A DNA stretch of 64,000 bases. It comes from Olsenella sp. (GTDB lineage Bacteria > Actinomycetota > Coriobacteriia > Coriobacteriales > Atopobiaceae). The notes beneath the pieces were generated by a model. It worked only from the letters and a program-made list of their open reading frames with translations, did no database searches and was not told the origin of the DNA. Of the stretch, positions 34,606-43,993 are shown in pieces. Where the stretch lies: contig JALCMG010000001.1 in assembly GCA_022648325.1 (NCBI GenBank), positions 124,001-188,000 of the forward strand, read 5' to 3'. A program made the position numbers and the translations under genes. Every line of letters begins with the position of its first letter. The stretch's first letter is position 1.

Positions 34606-35943
34606 TCACCTGCGCCGCCGGCCCACCGCCACCAGCGTGGGAACAACCGCCAGCGACACCAGCGCACCCGCCAGGAAGATGAGCGACGAGGGCGTGAAGC
34701 CATCGCCCACCACGCCAAAGCCGCCGATGGCTCCAGACCCAGAACTCACCGCCGACCCAATCCACGGCCCCACAAGCATGGGGACCAGCACCACCATGAA
34801 CATGCGCACGCCCTGGAGAACTCCCGCGCGGTCGGCTGGCGTGTTGTTGCGCACCTCGGCGGCAAAGCAGGCCACGGCTCCCAGGTACCCGCACAACATG
34901 AGAACCGAGCCCACAAACACGCTCACCACACTCGTGATCAGCGTGAGAGTCAGGCACCCCGCCACAAACAGCACCAGAGGCAGGCGGACGGCACGCTCGA
35001 AGCCAAGCTTGTCCAGGCGTCGACCATAAAAGATGGTGAAGACGGCTGCAATCACAATGCCCGGGGCCATCACAAACACGTATCCTTCGCCAAGCACATA
35101 GGGGAGCCGCAGGTAGAGCACGTAATACGGCATAAAGACCTGAAGCGCCGTCGAGAAGATGCAATAGCCAAGAAGCACCAGGTAGAGCACGGGGTTGCCG
35201 CGCATCGCCGCCGGTGAGAAGCCCTTGGCCACCCCGCGCAGCCGGCCCTGCTCGGTCGTCGGCTCCGGATGTGAGTCCCGCATCAAGAAGCCGGCAACCA
35301 AGGCGGCCGCGCCCACCAGCGTGCCGACCGCCACAAACAGTGCGGAGTAGTCGTAGGTCACGGTCCCGTCGTCGCCCACGCGCATGAGGGCCATCGCACC
35401 GCCAAAGACGGCGAGCATCGCGATGAGCGGCATCGCGGAGTTCACGCCCTCCACGCGTCCGCGGTTTGTCTCGTCCGTCACGTCGGTTAGCCAGGCGTTG
35501 AACGCGGCATCGTTGGAGAGGCTCCCAAAGAGGGTCATCACGCAGTCAAAGACGATGGTCAGCGTGACACCCATGCGTGCCGCACTGGCTACGTCCGGCG
35601 CAAGCGAGTCCGAGATGCCCTGGATGACAGCGAACCCGATGATTGAGACGCCCCAAAGCGCGGCGCCGGCCACCACAAAGACCTTGCGCCGGCGCACACG
35701 GTCGGACCAAGTACCCACGAACAGCGTTGTCAGCGTAGCCGTGAGCGCCGAGGCGGAGACCATGAGCGCCACGTCCTGCAGTGATGCGCCAAAGGAGTCC
35801 TGGGCGAACAGGTTGAGAAAGTTGTTTTCGACCGCCCAGGCAACCTGGCCCACAAAGGCGAGAAGCACGATGACCAGCCAAGTGGTTCGAGATATTGTGG
35901 GGTTGGTAGCACGCGATGTGGTATGCCTGGTCTTGTCTGCCAT
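34606..35943 (-). CDS. Major facilitator superfamily permease
   Basis: The ATG at 35943 follows GGGGAGGGAC; upstream in-frame ATGs lack a ribosome site. The 445-residue protein has twelve predicted membrane helices, the MFS loop 2-3 motif as GTWSDRVRRRKVF, and a cytoplasmic central loop (about 225-245). Related sequences occur with glycosidases and are annotated as sugar permeases. The GH2 glycosidase gene lies directly upstream on the same strand (152-base gap), so the two likely form a unit that imports and cleaves an oligosaccharide. No cation-binding motif allows a finer call. Confidence 0.87.
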   Translation of the reverse strand: MADKTRHTTSRATNPTISRTTWLVIVLLAFVGQVAWAVENNFLNLFAQDSFGASLQDVALMVSASALTATLTTLFVGTWSDRVRRRKVFVVAGAALWGVSIIGFAVIQGISDSLAPDVASAARMGVTLTIVFDCVMTLFGSLSNDAAFNAWLTDVTDETNRGRVEGVNSAMPLIAMLAVFGGAMALMRVGDDGTVTYDYSALFVAVGTLVGAAALVAGFLMRDSHPEPTTEQGRLRGVAKGFSPAAMRGNPVLYLVLLGYCIFSTALQVFMPYYVLYLRLPYVLGEGYVFVMAPGIVIAAVFTIFYGRRLDKLGFERAVRLPLVLFVAGCLTLTLITSVVSVFVGSVLMLCGYLGAVACFAAEVRNNTPADRAGVLQGVRMFMVVLVPMLVGPWIGSAVSSGSGAIGGFGVVGDGFTPSSLIFLAGALVSLAVVPTLVAVGRRRR

Positions 35944-36095
35944 GGTTGTCCCTCCCCTTCTCGACATCTTTGCCCCCGACATGCCTCCCGGTGCTGTTAG
36001 GAACTTTTCGGACGTTTTAGGCCGTGCGGAGACGTGATTCCGTCTACTTCCTTCTCAACAGCACCCGCAGCGCAAGCGAGCCATGCCGTAGCCGC

Positions 36096-37922
36096 TTAGG
36101 GCAACAGCTTGTTCACCCGGCGGTCGTAGCTGAGAAGGCCGTTGGTCTCCTCCTCCACGTCCGAGAGCTGCGTGTACACGTAGCCGGAAAGCCCCTTGGC
36201 CTCGAGCGCGTTTGCCTCGTCGAAAAGCGCCCGCACCGCGCGACGCCATTCCCCCAGGCTCTCGAAGCCCGCGTAACCATAGGGTTCCGAGAAGGAGCTG
36301 TGACCCTCAACGTACCAGGCGAGCCCGCCAAACTCAGAGATTACAAAGGCGCGAGAGGAGCCGCGCGTCAGGTGCACACGAAGCTTTCGGAAGTAGTTAT
36401 GCTCGCTTACAAAGTCGCCGCAGCCCTGGTCAAACCACCCGCTGGTAGCGTCAATGGGCCGCGTGGGATCAATTGCGCGCACGCGACGAACGGCGCCGCG
36501 CGCGTTAAACTGCCCCCAACCCTCGTTGAAGAGCACCCATGTCACGATGCAGGGGTGATTGCGCAGGTAACGCAAACAGCCCTCGCAGTCGTGCGCCCAC
36601 TCTTCCTGGAAGGCTGGGTCTGCCGAGGACAGTCGCGCCTGGTGGGAGGCAATGTCATCCCGGAAGTGGCCGCAGGCAAAGCGGGAAAGCGTGGGCTTCT
36701 GGTTAACCTGCCACAAGTTGTAGGGAGCCGTGCCGCCGCTCACCATGTCCTGCCAGACAAGCATGCCCATGCGGTCACAGAGCCAGTACCAGCGGTCCTG
36801 CTCAACTTTGATGTGTTTGCGCAGCATATTAAAGCCAAGGTCTCTTGCAGCCTTGATGTCTGCCTCAAGCGCCTCCGTCGAGGGTGCCGTGAGCAGACCG
36901 TCCGACCAATACCCCTGGTCGAGAAGGCCACGCAAGAAGAGCGGCTGGTGGTTGAGGCAGAAGCGCGGCACGCCCGCCGCGTCCGACTCAACCGAGACGG
37001 TGCGAAAGGCGCAATAGCTCGTCACCACATCCATGCCGTACTCGATACGTAGACCGTAGAGATATGGGTCGTCCGGGCACCACAGATGCGGTGCCTCCAC
37101 GGGAATGCATGCGGCCACGCTCCTCTCGGTAGCAACCGCCGTGCCACGGGCGACCAACGCACCATCCGCCGAGAGGAGCAACACGCGCAGCTCCAAACCC
37201 GGCCGCATAACCCGTGCACACACCGTGACGTCCCCGGCATCCGGGCTGGCGTCGACGAGCAGCTCCTCGATGTGGTTCTCGGGCACGCGCTCCCACCAGA
37301 CGTCCTGCCAGATTCCGCTTTGCGCGGTGTACCAGATGGTCCCGCACTGGAGGAGCTGCTTGCCACGCGGATGCGGCTCGGTGTCGCTGGGATCGCGGAT
37401 GCACAGGAGAAGCTCATTCCTCTCGCCAGGCGTCAAGAGATCCGTCACGTCAAACGAGAAGGGCAGGTAGCCGCCGGCATGAGTGCCCGCAAGGTACCCA
37501 TTCACGTAGCAGGCGCAGGCGTAGTCCACGGCGTCAAAGTGGAGGAGCAGCCGCTCGCCGGCCTGGAGCGCGGGCGCTTCGAACGCGCGACGATACCACA
37601 GCAGCTCGTCTGGCTTGAGCTGGCGCCCCACTCCCGAAAGCAGGGCCTCTGGCGAGAAGGGCACACGTATGCGCTGGGGGAATGTGGCAGGCGCGGTGGC
37701 CGTGCGCTCCGGCGTACCACCGCCGAGGCTGGTGACAAACGCGCACTCCCACCAGCCGTTGAGGCTTCCCCACGCGCTGCGGACAAACTGGGGGTGCGGG
37801 TGGGTGGACGGCACGTCTTCACCGCCGGTACGCAGTTTCTCTCCCCAAGACGTCCAGAGGGGCAGCGGATCTTGCCTGTCATGCGTGCGGAGCCTGCCCG
37901 CAAGCATGCGTCGGATGTCCAT
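36096..37922 (-). CDS. Glycoside hydrolase family 2 protein
   Basis: The ATG at 37922 has GGAGGTGCC directly upstream. The 608-residue protein has the GH2 order: jelly-roll sugar-binding domain (about 45-210; YRRAFEAP, YVNGYLAGTHAGGYLPFSFD), immunoglobulin-like domain (210-310) and TIM barrel (310-600). The acid/base Glu is in LFNEGWGQF and the likely nucleophile Glu in VISEFGGLAW. There is no signal peptide, so it is cytosolic. Family members are beta-galactosidases, glucuronidases or mannosidases; the sequence alone does not choose. It probably supplies the reaction for the sugar brought in by the downstream MFS permease. Confidence 0.9.
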   Translation of the reverse strand: MDIRRMLAGRLRTHDRQDPLPLWTSWGEKLRTGGEDVPSTHPHPQFVRSAWGSLNGWWECAFVTSLGGGTPERTATAPATFPQRIRVPFSPEALLSGVGRQLKPDELLWYRRAFEAPALQAGERLLLHFDAVDYACACYVNGYLAGTHAGGYLPFSFDVTDLLTPGERNELLLCIRDPSDTEPHPRGKQLLQCGTIWYTAQSGIWQDVWWERVPENHIEELLVDASPDAGDVTVCARVMRPGLELRVLLLSADGALVARGTAVATERSVAACIPVEAPHLWCPDDPYLYGLRIEYGMDVVTSYCAFRTVSVESDAAGVPRFCLNHQPLFLRGLLDQGYWSDGLLTAPSTEALEADIKAARDLGFNMLRKHIKVEQDRWYWLCDRMGMLVWQDMVSGGTAPYNLWQVNQKPTLSRFACGHFRDDIASHQARLSSADPAFQEEWAHDCEGCLRYLRNHPCIVTWVLFNEGWGQFNARGAVRRVRAIDPTRPIDATSGWFDQGCGDFVSEHNYFRKLRVHLTRGSSRAFVISEFGGLAWYVEGHSSFSEPYGYAGFESLGEWRRAVRALFDEANALEAKGLSGYVYTQLSDVEEETNGLLSYDRRVNKLLP

Positions 37923-38312
37923 GGCACCTCCGTCCCTTGTCGGCTGCGTGCCCATGTACCTGCGGAGAGTTTAGCAGCAATGCCGTTCGCAATCGCAGCA
38001 CCCCCGCAACCGGTGGATGCGTGCGCCCCAACTTTACTCCCAGCTGTGTTCCAAAGCAGTAATGCGGCACGATGACGGGCTTGCGTGAACAAGTGGCGCA
38101 AAAGAAAGTCCGATAATTACGTGCAGAAGTCGACATATGTGGGTTATTTTCCTTACCGACAGCGGTGACTAGCACCCGGGGGAGCGCACGAATGGAACGG
38201 CCAGGTATCCGTTTCATCCGCCAAAGCATCACATGCTGTTCGGACAGCAAACGCCAGCCGCTACAGATTCATACTCGAATGTGTGACGTGCCTAGGTCGC
38301 AACGCAATCGCA
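37923..38312. other. Divergence-free spacer holding two dispersed repeats
   Basis: About 390 bases between the GH2 gene start and the UvrA-like gene stop. It contains the promoter of the GH2 unit, a 39-base repeat (38115-38153) also found at 55587-55625, and the main part of a 60-base repeat (38272-38331) that has a partner at 59986-60046. No gene was found. Confidence 0.55.
38115..38153 (+). repeat. 39-bp dispersed repeat, copy 1
   Basis: Begins AATTACGTGC and ends ATATGTGGGTTATTTTCCT. It matches 55587-55625 at 34 of 39 positions; the last 18 bases are identical. Confidence 0.75.
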
Positions 38313-38331
38313 TCACGAATGTGTAGCGCGC
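38272..38331. repeat. 60-bp dispersed repeat, copy 1, at the 3' end of the uvrA-like gene
   Basis: Contains CGAATGTGTGACG (38276-38288) and a second, altered CGAATGTGTAGCG (38316-38328) exactly 40 bases later. The reverse complement of 59986-60046 aligns over its full length with the same 40-base spacing. It overlaps the last codons and stop of the UvrA-like gene. Confidence 0.72.
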
Positions 38332-40883
38332 GAAGATGCCTTAGCTCCGAGAAGGCGTCCCAGCTCCTTGGCCAGATACCGCCCGGTCACCGACGCCGTG
38401 CACCAGGCGACTTCCTCCGGCGTCCCGGCGCACACGATGCGACCACCCTCTTCGCCGCCGCCCGGCCCCAGGTCAATCACGTAGTCGGCGTTGGCAATCA
38501 TGTCCAGGTCGTGCTCGATCACCACAACGGTAGCGCCGTGCTCCACCAGCCCCTGCAATACGCCGAGAAGCACCTCCACGTCGAGCGGGTGCAGGCCGAT
38601 CGTGGGCTCGTCGAACACAAAAAGCGTGCCCTCCTGGCTGCAGCCGATCTCGCTCGAGAGCTTGAGGCGCTGCGCCTCTCCGCCAGAGAGCGCCGGCGTG
38701 GCCTCGCCCAGCGTGAGGTAGCCAAGCCCAATGTCCGAGAGCGTCTGCAGCTTGGCGGCAACGCTGCGCAGCCTCCCCAGCCGGCCGAGCGCCTCGTCCA
38801 CCGTCATCTCCATGAGCTGCGGCAGGCTCACGTAGTCGCCCTTCTCGCCGCCCGCACCGCGCGTTGTGTGACGGCGAACCTCCCAGGCAGCCGGTGCGTA
38901 GCGCGATCCGTGGCAGTCTGGGCAATCGATCTCCACATCGGGAAGAAACTGCACGTCAAGCGATATGGTTCCCGTCCCGTCACAGGTGGGGCACCTCAGC
39001 GACCCGGTGTTGTACGAGAAGTCCCCGGCACGCAGACCCCGGGCCTTGGCGTCGGTGGTCTGGGCGAATGCGCGCCGCAGGTCATCCATCACGCCGGAGT
39101 ACGTGGCCACAGTCGAGCGCACGTTCGCGCCGATGGGCGTCGAGTCGATGAGGCACACGCGGCGGATGCCCGGCGCGTCGCAGCCACGCACGTGCGCAGG
39201 CAGCGCCTCTCCCGCAATGCCCGCCTGGAGCGCAGGCACCAGGCTTTCGAGCACCAGCGTGGTCTTGCCGGAGCCCGAGACCCCGGTCACGGCGACCATG
39301 CGACCCTGCGGCACGTCCACGGAAAGCGACCGCACGGTGTGGATCTGACCCATCTCAAGATGAATGCGTCCCAGGTCAAACATGGCGTCTCGCTCGGCGC
39401 GGCGTCGCGTGCGAATCACGCGCTCTCCCGAGAGAAAAGGCGCAATGCGAGAGGCCCCGTCCTTCTCGACTTCCTTGACGCTTCCCTGGCAGATGATGGT
39501 GCCGCCATTCTCACCGGAACCAGGCCCCACCTCGATGAGGTGGTCAGCATGGCGCAGTACCCGCACATCATGGTCCACCACCACAACCGAGTTGCCGTCG
39601 GCGAGAAGGTCGTCCACCACGCCGAGAAGCCCCTCGACGTTCGAGGGGTGCAGGCCAATGGACGGCTCGTCAAGCACGTAGAGCACGCCCATCGTGCGGT
39701 TGCGCACGGCACGGGCAAGCTGGACGCGCTGGCGCTCGCCGTTGGAGAGCGTGGAGCTGGCACGGTCGAGCGCCAGGTAGCCCAGGCCCAACTGCCGCAG
39801 CCGCGCGATGGGCTCTTTCATCTCGTCCGCTATGGTCCGAGCGATGGGCTGGACCTCCTCCGACAGCGTTTCTGCCACGCCGGGCAGCCAAGCCGCAAGC
39901 TCGTCCAGCGTCATCGCCGTGGCCTCGGCCAGGTTGATGCCACGCACCTGCGGGTCTCTAGCCGCGGCCGAGAGGCGCGTGCCATGGCAGTCCGGGCACG
40001 GCCCCTCCTTGAGGAAGCGAGCGATGCGCTTCATGGCGCTCTCGGTCTTGGCCTTGGCCAGCGCGTTCTCCACCGCGCGCACGGCCGAGTAGTACGTGAA
40101 GTCCAGCTCGGTGGCCGTGTCGGTGCCCTTGTTGTGCACCACGATGTGGCGCTTCTCGGCCGGGCCATGAAAGACAATTTTGCGCTCCTCGGGCGTGAGC
40201 TCGCTAAACGGCACGTTGGTGCGCACGCCCATCTCGCGGCAGACGTCCTTCATGAGCGACCACATGAGGGTGCCCCACGGCGCCACGGCGCCCTCGTCGA
40301 TGGTCTTGGACTCGTCGGGGACAAGCGCCGCCTCGTCCACCTGCCGCATGACGCCGGTTCCCCCGCAGGTGGGGCAGGCACCGTCGCTGTTGAAGGCCAG
40401 GTCCTCGGCGCCGCGGCCAAAGAACTTCTCGCCGCACACGGGACACACAATGGGCTGCTCGAGCGCCACGTTCATGGTGGGCGGGCAGCGGTGCCCGTTT
40501 GGGCAGGTGTACGAGCCGGCCCGCGAGAAGAGCAGCCGCAGGCCGTTGAGCAGCTCAGTCGAGGTGCCAAAGGTCGAGCGCACGCCGGGCACGCCCGGGC
40601 GCTGCCGCAGCGCGAGGGCGGCGGGCACGTGTTCGACCAGGTCGACGTCGGCGCGGGTGGACTGCGTGAGCCGACGGCGCGTGTAGGTCGAGAGTGCCTC
40701 GAGGTAGCGGCGGCTGCCCTCGGCGTAGAGCACGCCCAGCGCGAGGCTCGACTTGCCGGAGCCCGAGACCCCGGCGATGCCCACAAGCTCGCCAAGCGGC
40801 ACGGATACGTCAACGTTCTTGAGGTTGTGCACGCGCGCGCCGCGGACCTCGATAGCGCGTGGGGCCGAATTGCTGCGAGACAT
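38313..40883 (-). CDS. UvrA-like ABC ATPase (class II, UvrA2 type)
   Basis: The ATG at 40883 follows AAAGGACCC. The 856-residue protein has two ABC modules with Walker A GVSGSGKSS and GVSGSGKTT, signatures LSNGERQRV and LSGGEAQRL, two Walker B DEPSIGLHP/DEPTIGLHP, and zinc-finger cysteine pairs (CPDCHGTR, CPTCDGTG, CPDCHGSR). It is about 80-100 residues shorter than housekeeping UvrA, and lacks most of the UvrB-binding insertion region, as in the UvrA2/drug-resistance class. Such proteins are linked to tolerance of DNA-binding antibiotics or DNA adducts. It stands alone with a repeat at its 3' end. A second, housekeeping uvrA is expected elsewhere in the genome. Confidence 0.88.
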   Translation of the reverse strand: MSRSNSAPRAIEVRGARVHNLKNVDVSVPLGELVGIAGVSGSGKSSLALGVLYAEGSRRYLEALSTYTRRRLTQSTRADVDLVEHVPAALALRQRPGVPGVRSTFGTSTELLNGLRLLFSRAGSYTCPNGHRCPPTMNVALEQPIVCPVCGEKFFGRGAEDLAFNSDGACPTCGGTGVMRQVDEAALVPDESKTIDEGAVAPWGTLMWSLMKDVCREMGVRTNVPFSELTPEERKIVFHGPAEKRHIVVHNKGTDTATELDFTYYSAVRAVENALAKAKTESAMKRIARFLKEGPCPDCHGTRLSAAARDPQVRGINLAEATAMTLDELAAWLPGVAETLSEEVQPIARTIADEMKEPIARLRQLGLGYLALDRASSTLSNGERQRVQLARAVRNRTMGVLYVLDEPSIGLHPSNVEGLLGVVDDLLADGNSVVVVDHDVRVLRHADHLIEVGPGSGENGGTIICQGSVKEVEKDGASRIAPFLSGERVIRTRRRAERDAMFDLGRIHLEMGQIHTVRSLSVDVPQGRMVAVTGVSGSGKTTLVLESLVPALQAGIAGEALPAHVRGCDAPGIRRVCLIDSTPIGANVRSTVATYSGVMDDLRRAFAQTTDAKARGLRAGDFSYNTGSLRCPTCDGTGTISLDVQFLPDVEIDCPDCHGSRYAPAAWEVRRHTTRGAGGEKGDYVSLPQLMEMTVDEALGRLGRLRSVAAKLQTLSDIGLGYLTLGEATPALSGGEAQRLKLSSEIGCSQEGTLFVFDEPTIGLHPLDVEVLLGVLQGLVEHGATVVVIEHDLDMIANADYVIDLGPGGGEEGGRIVCAGTPEEVAWCTASVTGRYLAKELGRLLGAKASSRATHS

Positions 40884-40983
40884 GTTTGGGTCCTTTCCCT
40901 TGCTACTGCACCGTATGGTACGGCAGGGGCATGCCTGCAGTAAGAGAGCCACGCCGCCGCCCGCGACACCGGCCGCCGTTATT

Positions 40984-41009
40984 CGAACACTTTACGTATA
41001 ATATGTTCG
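40984..41009. promoter_or_regulatory. Promoter with flanking inverted repeat for the PTS EIIC gene
   Basis: A consensus TATAAT (40997-41002) lies between inverted arms CGAACA (40984-40989) and TGTTCG (41004-41009). The -35 region is weak, so an activator, or a repressor bound to the arms, is plausible. The EIIC start is 34 bases further on. Confidence 0.5.
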
Positions 41010-41042
41010 TTATTCATCCGAGAACAGCGAATGTGAGCGTCC

Positions 41043-42203
41043 ATGAGCGAAACAGGTCAGCCCAAGGCTCCCTCCCCGGCAACGTCGACCACTGGATCTA
41101 CGCGCCGCTTGTGCAAGGCGGCGCTGGACTACCTCTCGGGCGCTATGGTCAAGATGATTCCCATCCTTCTCGTCTGCGGCATGTTCAAGACCGCGCAGAC
41201 GCTGATTGGTCCCTCCATGCTGGGCCTTATTGGCGAGACGGACGACCTCTATGCGCTTCTCGGCATGGCCTATGACGCCGGGTTCTACTTCATGCCCATC
41301 TACCTTGGATATTCTTGCGCCGAGAAGCTCGGCGGCACGCCCGTGCTGGGGTCTTTGCTCGGCGGCATCATGATGGTGCCTGCATTTGCCCAGCTTGCTG
41401 GCAACGGCGACGCGTTCACCGTGTACGGCATCCCCTGCACGCCCGTCGATTACAGCCGCACGGTGCTTCCCATCGTGATGTCCGCCGCGCTTCTCGCGGT
41501 GCTGGAGTTCTGCCTGCGCCACGTACTTCCCAAGGTCCTCGCCCCCATGTTTGCGCCGCTGCTGGCGATGGCAATCACGCTGCCTGCCGCGCTCTGCGTG
41601 CTGGGCCCTTTGGGCTCGTGGTGCGGAAACGCGCTGGGGGCGGCGCTCTTCTCGCTGGGCGACCAAGGCGGGCTGGTCACGGTGCTGGGCGTGGGCATCA
41701 TTGCCGCCAGCTGGGAGTTTCTCGTCATCGCGGGGATGCGGTCACTCTTACTTGCGCTTGGGCTTGCCAACATGCTTGCCGTGGGGACGGACTCGTTTGT
41801 GCTGGTGGGAGCTGGTGTTGCCATCTGGGCGGCGTTTGGCATGGCGCTCGGCGGCTTCCTGCGGCTGCGCGGCACGACGGAGGGCGGAGAGGCACTGGGC
41901 TACTTTGTCTCGGGCATCGTTGGGGGCGTCACGGAGCCTGCGCTGTACGGCCTGGGCCTTCGCTACCGCCGGCCACTCATCGGACTTGCCGTGGGCGGGT
42001 TTGTCGGCGGGGTTTGGGCTGGTGCCACGCACGTGACGGCCTACATCATGGGCTCGTCGAGCTTCCTCTCGATTTTGGGCTACGTAGGCGGCGGTGTTCT
42101 CAACACGGTGAACGCAGGGATATCCGACCTGCTCGCCATGGGCATTGCTGCTGCGGTGACCTACGCCACCTGGCGAGACGCCAGTGCCCAGAGCCACAGG
42201 TAG
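41043..42203 (+). CDS. Orphan PTS EIIC permease domain (glucose/sucrose/beta-glucoside superfamily)
   Basis: A 386-residue membrane protein with about ten hydrophobic segments and the EIIC loop motif GGVTEPALYGLGLRYRRPL, which in full PTS permeases binds the sugar. The EIIB domain (phospho-Cys) and EIIA domain (phospho-His) that should accompany it are both absent, and neither is encoded in the neighbouring genes. It would need domains from another permease, or work as a non-phosphorylating transporter or a sensor. The substrate cannot be inferred. The ribosome site before the ATG is poor. Confidence 0.85.
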   Translation: MSETGQPKAPSPATSTTGSTRRLCKAALDYLSGAMVKMIPILLVCGMFKTAQTLIGPSMLGLIGETDDLYALLGMAYDAGFYFMPIYLGYSCAEKLGGTPVLGSLLGGIMMVPAFAQLAGNGDAFTVYGIPCTPVDYSRTVLPIVMSAALLAVLEFCLRHVLPKVLAPMFAPLLAMAITLPAALCVLGPLGSWCGNALGAALFSLGDQGGLVTVLGVGIIAASWEFLVIAGMRSLLLALGLANMLAVGTDSFVLVGAGVAIWAAFGMALGGFLRLRGTTEGGEALGYFVSGIVGGVTEPALYGLGLRYRRPLIGLAVGGFVGGVWAGATHVTAYIMGSSSFLSILGYVGGGVLNTVNAGISDLLAMGIAAAVTYATWRDASAQSHR

Positions 42204-42249
42204 AGCCACAACGGGGCAGTCGACCTCCAACAGCCAATACAATCGGCAC

Positions 42250-43614
42250 CTATAGCAGATGCGCCATATAAAGCGGCAGGTAGACCCTGCTCTTCTCGGT
42301 TGCAAGTTGACGCGGGTGCATGACATACTCCGTGCCCGCCTGCTTGCCAAACTTCTTCGAGAACTTATCTAGAGAGAGCGTCGAATAGCGCTTGCCCGAC
42401 TTCACCTCAATTGGTGACACGCGGGGCTTCATTGCGGCATCTGAGAAAGGCCGAACGACAAGGAAGTCTATTTCCATGCGCTCATCCTTTTCAGCCGAGT
42501 TCTTTGAGTAGAAGTACAGCTCGTGCCCCGCTGTAGCAAGCTGCTGGGCGACTGCATTCTCCACGAGCATGCCCTGATTCACGCCATCGTCACCCAAAAG
42601 GACCTGCCTGTAGGCGTCGGGCACCAAATCTCCCGCCGCGCTGAACGCCATGGTCGAGAGAAGTCCGGTATCAGCCATGTAGCATTTGACCGTCGAATCA
42701 TCCGCACCAAGTGCAAGGCTTACGGAAGGGTCGGTGCAGCGCGTGCAGATGTTGACGGTACCCGCCTCCCTCATCCAGGAGAAGGCCATCACGTAGTCAC
42801 GAGCGCGCGAGCCTTCTTCAACCTGGGAATACACGAGCTTCTTCTCGTGCTTTGAAAGCTGTCCCGGAATCGCATCAAAGACCGCTTTCACGCGCTTTGC
42901 CGCAATGCCCCCATACTTCTCGACATCATCGCGATAAATCTTGAGAACAAGCCGTTTTGCTCGGTCCGCTGCCAATAGATCACGCTTGGGGAGATAGGCC
43001 GCAACAGCCTGTGGCATACCGCCCACGATCAAATACTCGTTCCAAAGGCGCAGCGCCTTTCGGTGGAGATTGTCAGGCAAAGGCTTCTTGTCTTGGAATG
43101 CAAGAGCGATTGCCCGCGCAAGGGGTTCCTCCCCAGCAGCCCACAGGAACTCTTCGAAGTCCATGGGGCCCATCTCGAGAGACTCCTCTTCTGAAGGAAT
43201 GAGGATGTCTTGCACATTTGTCTTCAGCGATATGAGCGAACCAGTTTCAAGGTAGTCATATCGTCCATCGGCAACCAGGTGCTTGATGAACTCACGCGCC
43301 TGAGGAAAGAGCTGCACCTCATCGAAAATGATAAGCGAGCCACGCTCAACAAGGTTTGCCCCATAAGCAGCGGTAAGGTAGAGGAAGAAGCTGTCTAGAT
43401 TATTCCTCGTATCGAGAAATGTCTGCTTGAACTCACTAGTAACCCTCGAGAAGTCGACAATGAGATACGAAGCGTATTCTCGACGGGCAAACTCTTCGGC
43501 GATTGTCGACTTTCCAACACGCCGGGCCCCCTCGATGAGCATCGCACTCTTACCAGCACTTTCCTGCTTCCAGCCAAGGAGCTTGTCGTATATTTTGCGT
43601 CTGTACAGCGCCAT
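42250..43614 (-). CDS. AAA ATPase with DUF4143 nuclease-like C-terminus
   Basis: A 454-residue protein of the AAA_14-DUF4143 family, common in gut bacteria and archaea. Walker A is GARRVGKST (about 29-37), Walker B LIIFDEVQLFPQARE, and the C-terminal domain has the pattern MEIDFLVV-18-PIEVKSGKRYS, typical of PD-(D/E)xK nucleases. Function is unknown; roles as mobile or selfish elements and in defence have been proposed for relatives. It is a single gene, and its promoter region holds 34-base direct repeats, so autoregulation is possible. The ATG follows GGGGCTAAGG. Confidence 0.9.
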   Translation of the reverse strand: MALYRRKIYDKLLGWKQESAGKSAMLIEGARRVGKSTIAEEFARREYASYLIVDFSRVTSEFKQTFLDTRNNLDSFFLYLTAAYGANLVERGSLIIFDEVQLFPQAREFIKHLVADGRYDYLETGSLISLKTNVQDILIPSEEESLEMGPMDFEEFLWAAGEEPLARAIALAFQDKKPLPDNLHRKALRLWNEYLIVGGMPQAVAAYLPKRDLLAADRAKRLVLKIYRDDVEKYGGIAAKRVKAVFDAIPGQLSKHEKKLVYSQVEEGSRARDYVMAFSWMREAGTVNICTRCTDPSVSLALGADDSTVKCYMADTGLLSTMAFSAAGDLVPDAYRQVLLGDDGVNQGMLVENAVAQQLATAGHELYFYSKNSAEKDERMEIDFLVVRPFSDAAMKPRVSPIEVKSGKRYSTLSLDKFSKKFGKQAGTEYVMHPRQLATEKSRVYLPLYMAHLL

Positions 43615-43658
43615 GCCTTAGCCCCACATTCTTCTCGCAAGGATCAGGACATTCTATG

Positions 43659-43749
43659 TTGCCACTTTTTGAGGGTATAGCAAAGTCTCAAATTGCCACT
43701 TTTCGAGGGTATGGCAAAGTCTCAAATTGCCACTTTTCGAGGGTTTAGC
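43659..43749. repeat. 34-bp tandem repeat, 2.7 copies, at the promoter of the DUF4143 gene
   Basis: Units start at 43659, 43693 and 43727, each beginning TTGCCACTTTT(T/C)GAGGG; the third is cut after 23 bases. Unit 2 carries inverted ends TTGCCA and TGGCAA around a 13-base middle, like an operator. On the minus strand a TAGAAT lies between the repeats and the gene. Confidence 0.8.
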
Positions 43750-43937
43750 AGTACCCCCCCTCAGTGCCAGGCAGCTGCAGGCCCCCTCGCCCACCGAACT
43801 ACGCACGGTCGCGATTCAGCTTTGTGTGGTGCTGGGCCTTTGTCGGTGCCGCGCCCGACCGTGCGTAATTCGCGTGCCGAGAAGCACCGGGAAACTCGCA
43901 GGCGAGAGCGCCGCGCCCGCAGACCCCAACGAAAAGC

Positions 43938-43967
43938 GGCGCCAAGGCCCCAACGGGCCCCGGCGCC
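43938..43967 (-). terminator. Terminator of the FAD oxidoreductase gene
   Basis: Nested stems GGCGCC/GGCGCC (43938-43943, 43962-43967) and GGCCC/GGGCC (43946-43950, 43955-43959). On the minus strand the hairpin is followed by CTTTTCGTT, and it lies 27 bases after the oxidoreductase stop. Confidence 0.65.
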
Positions 43968-43993
43968 GCCGCGTTACGCTCCGTCAGCGCACC

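Noticed and set aside
38283-40943. An 886-codon open frame opposite the UvrA-like gene
   Set aside because: Same codon-bias effect; composition is biased to Arg, His and Val with no domain, while the minus strand has full ABC motifs.
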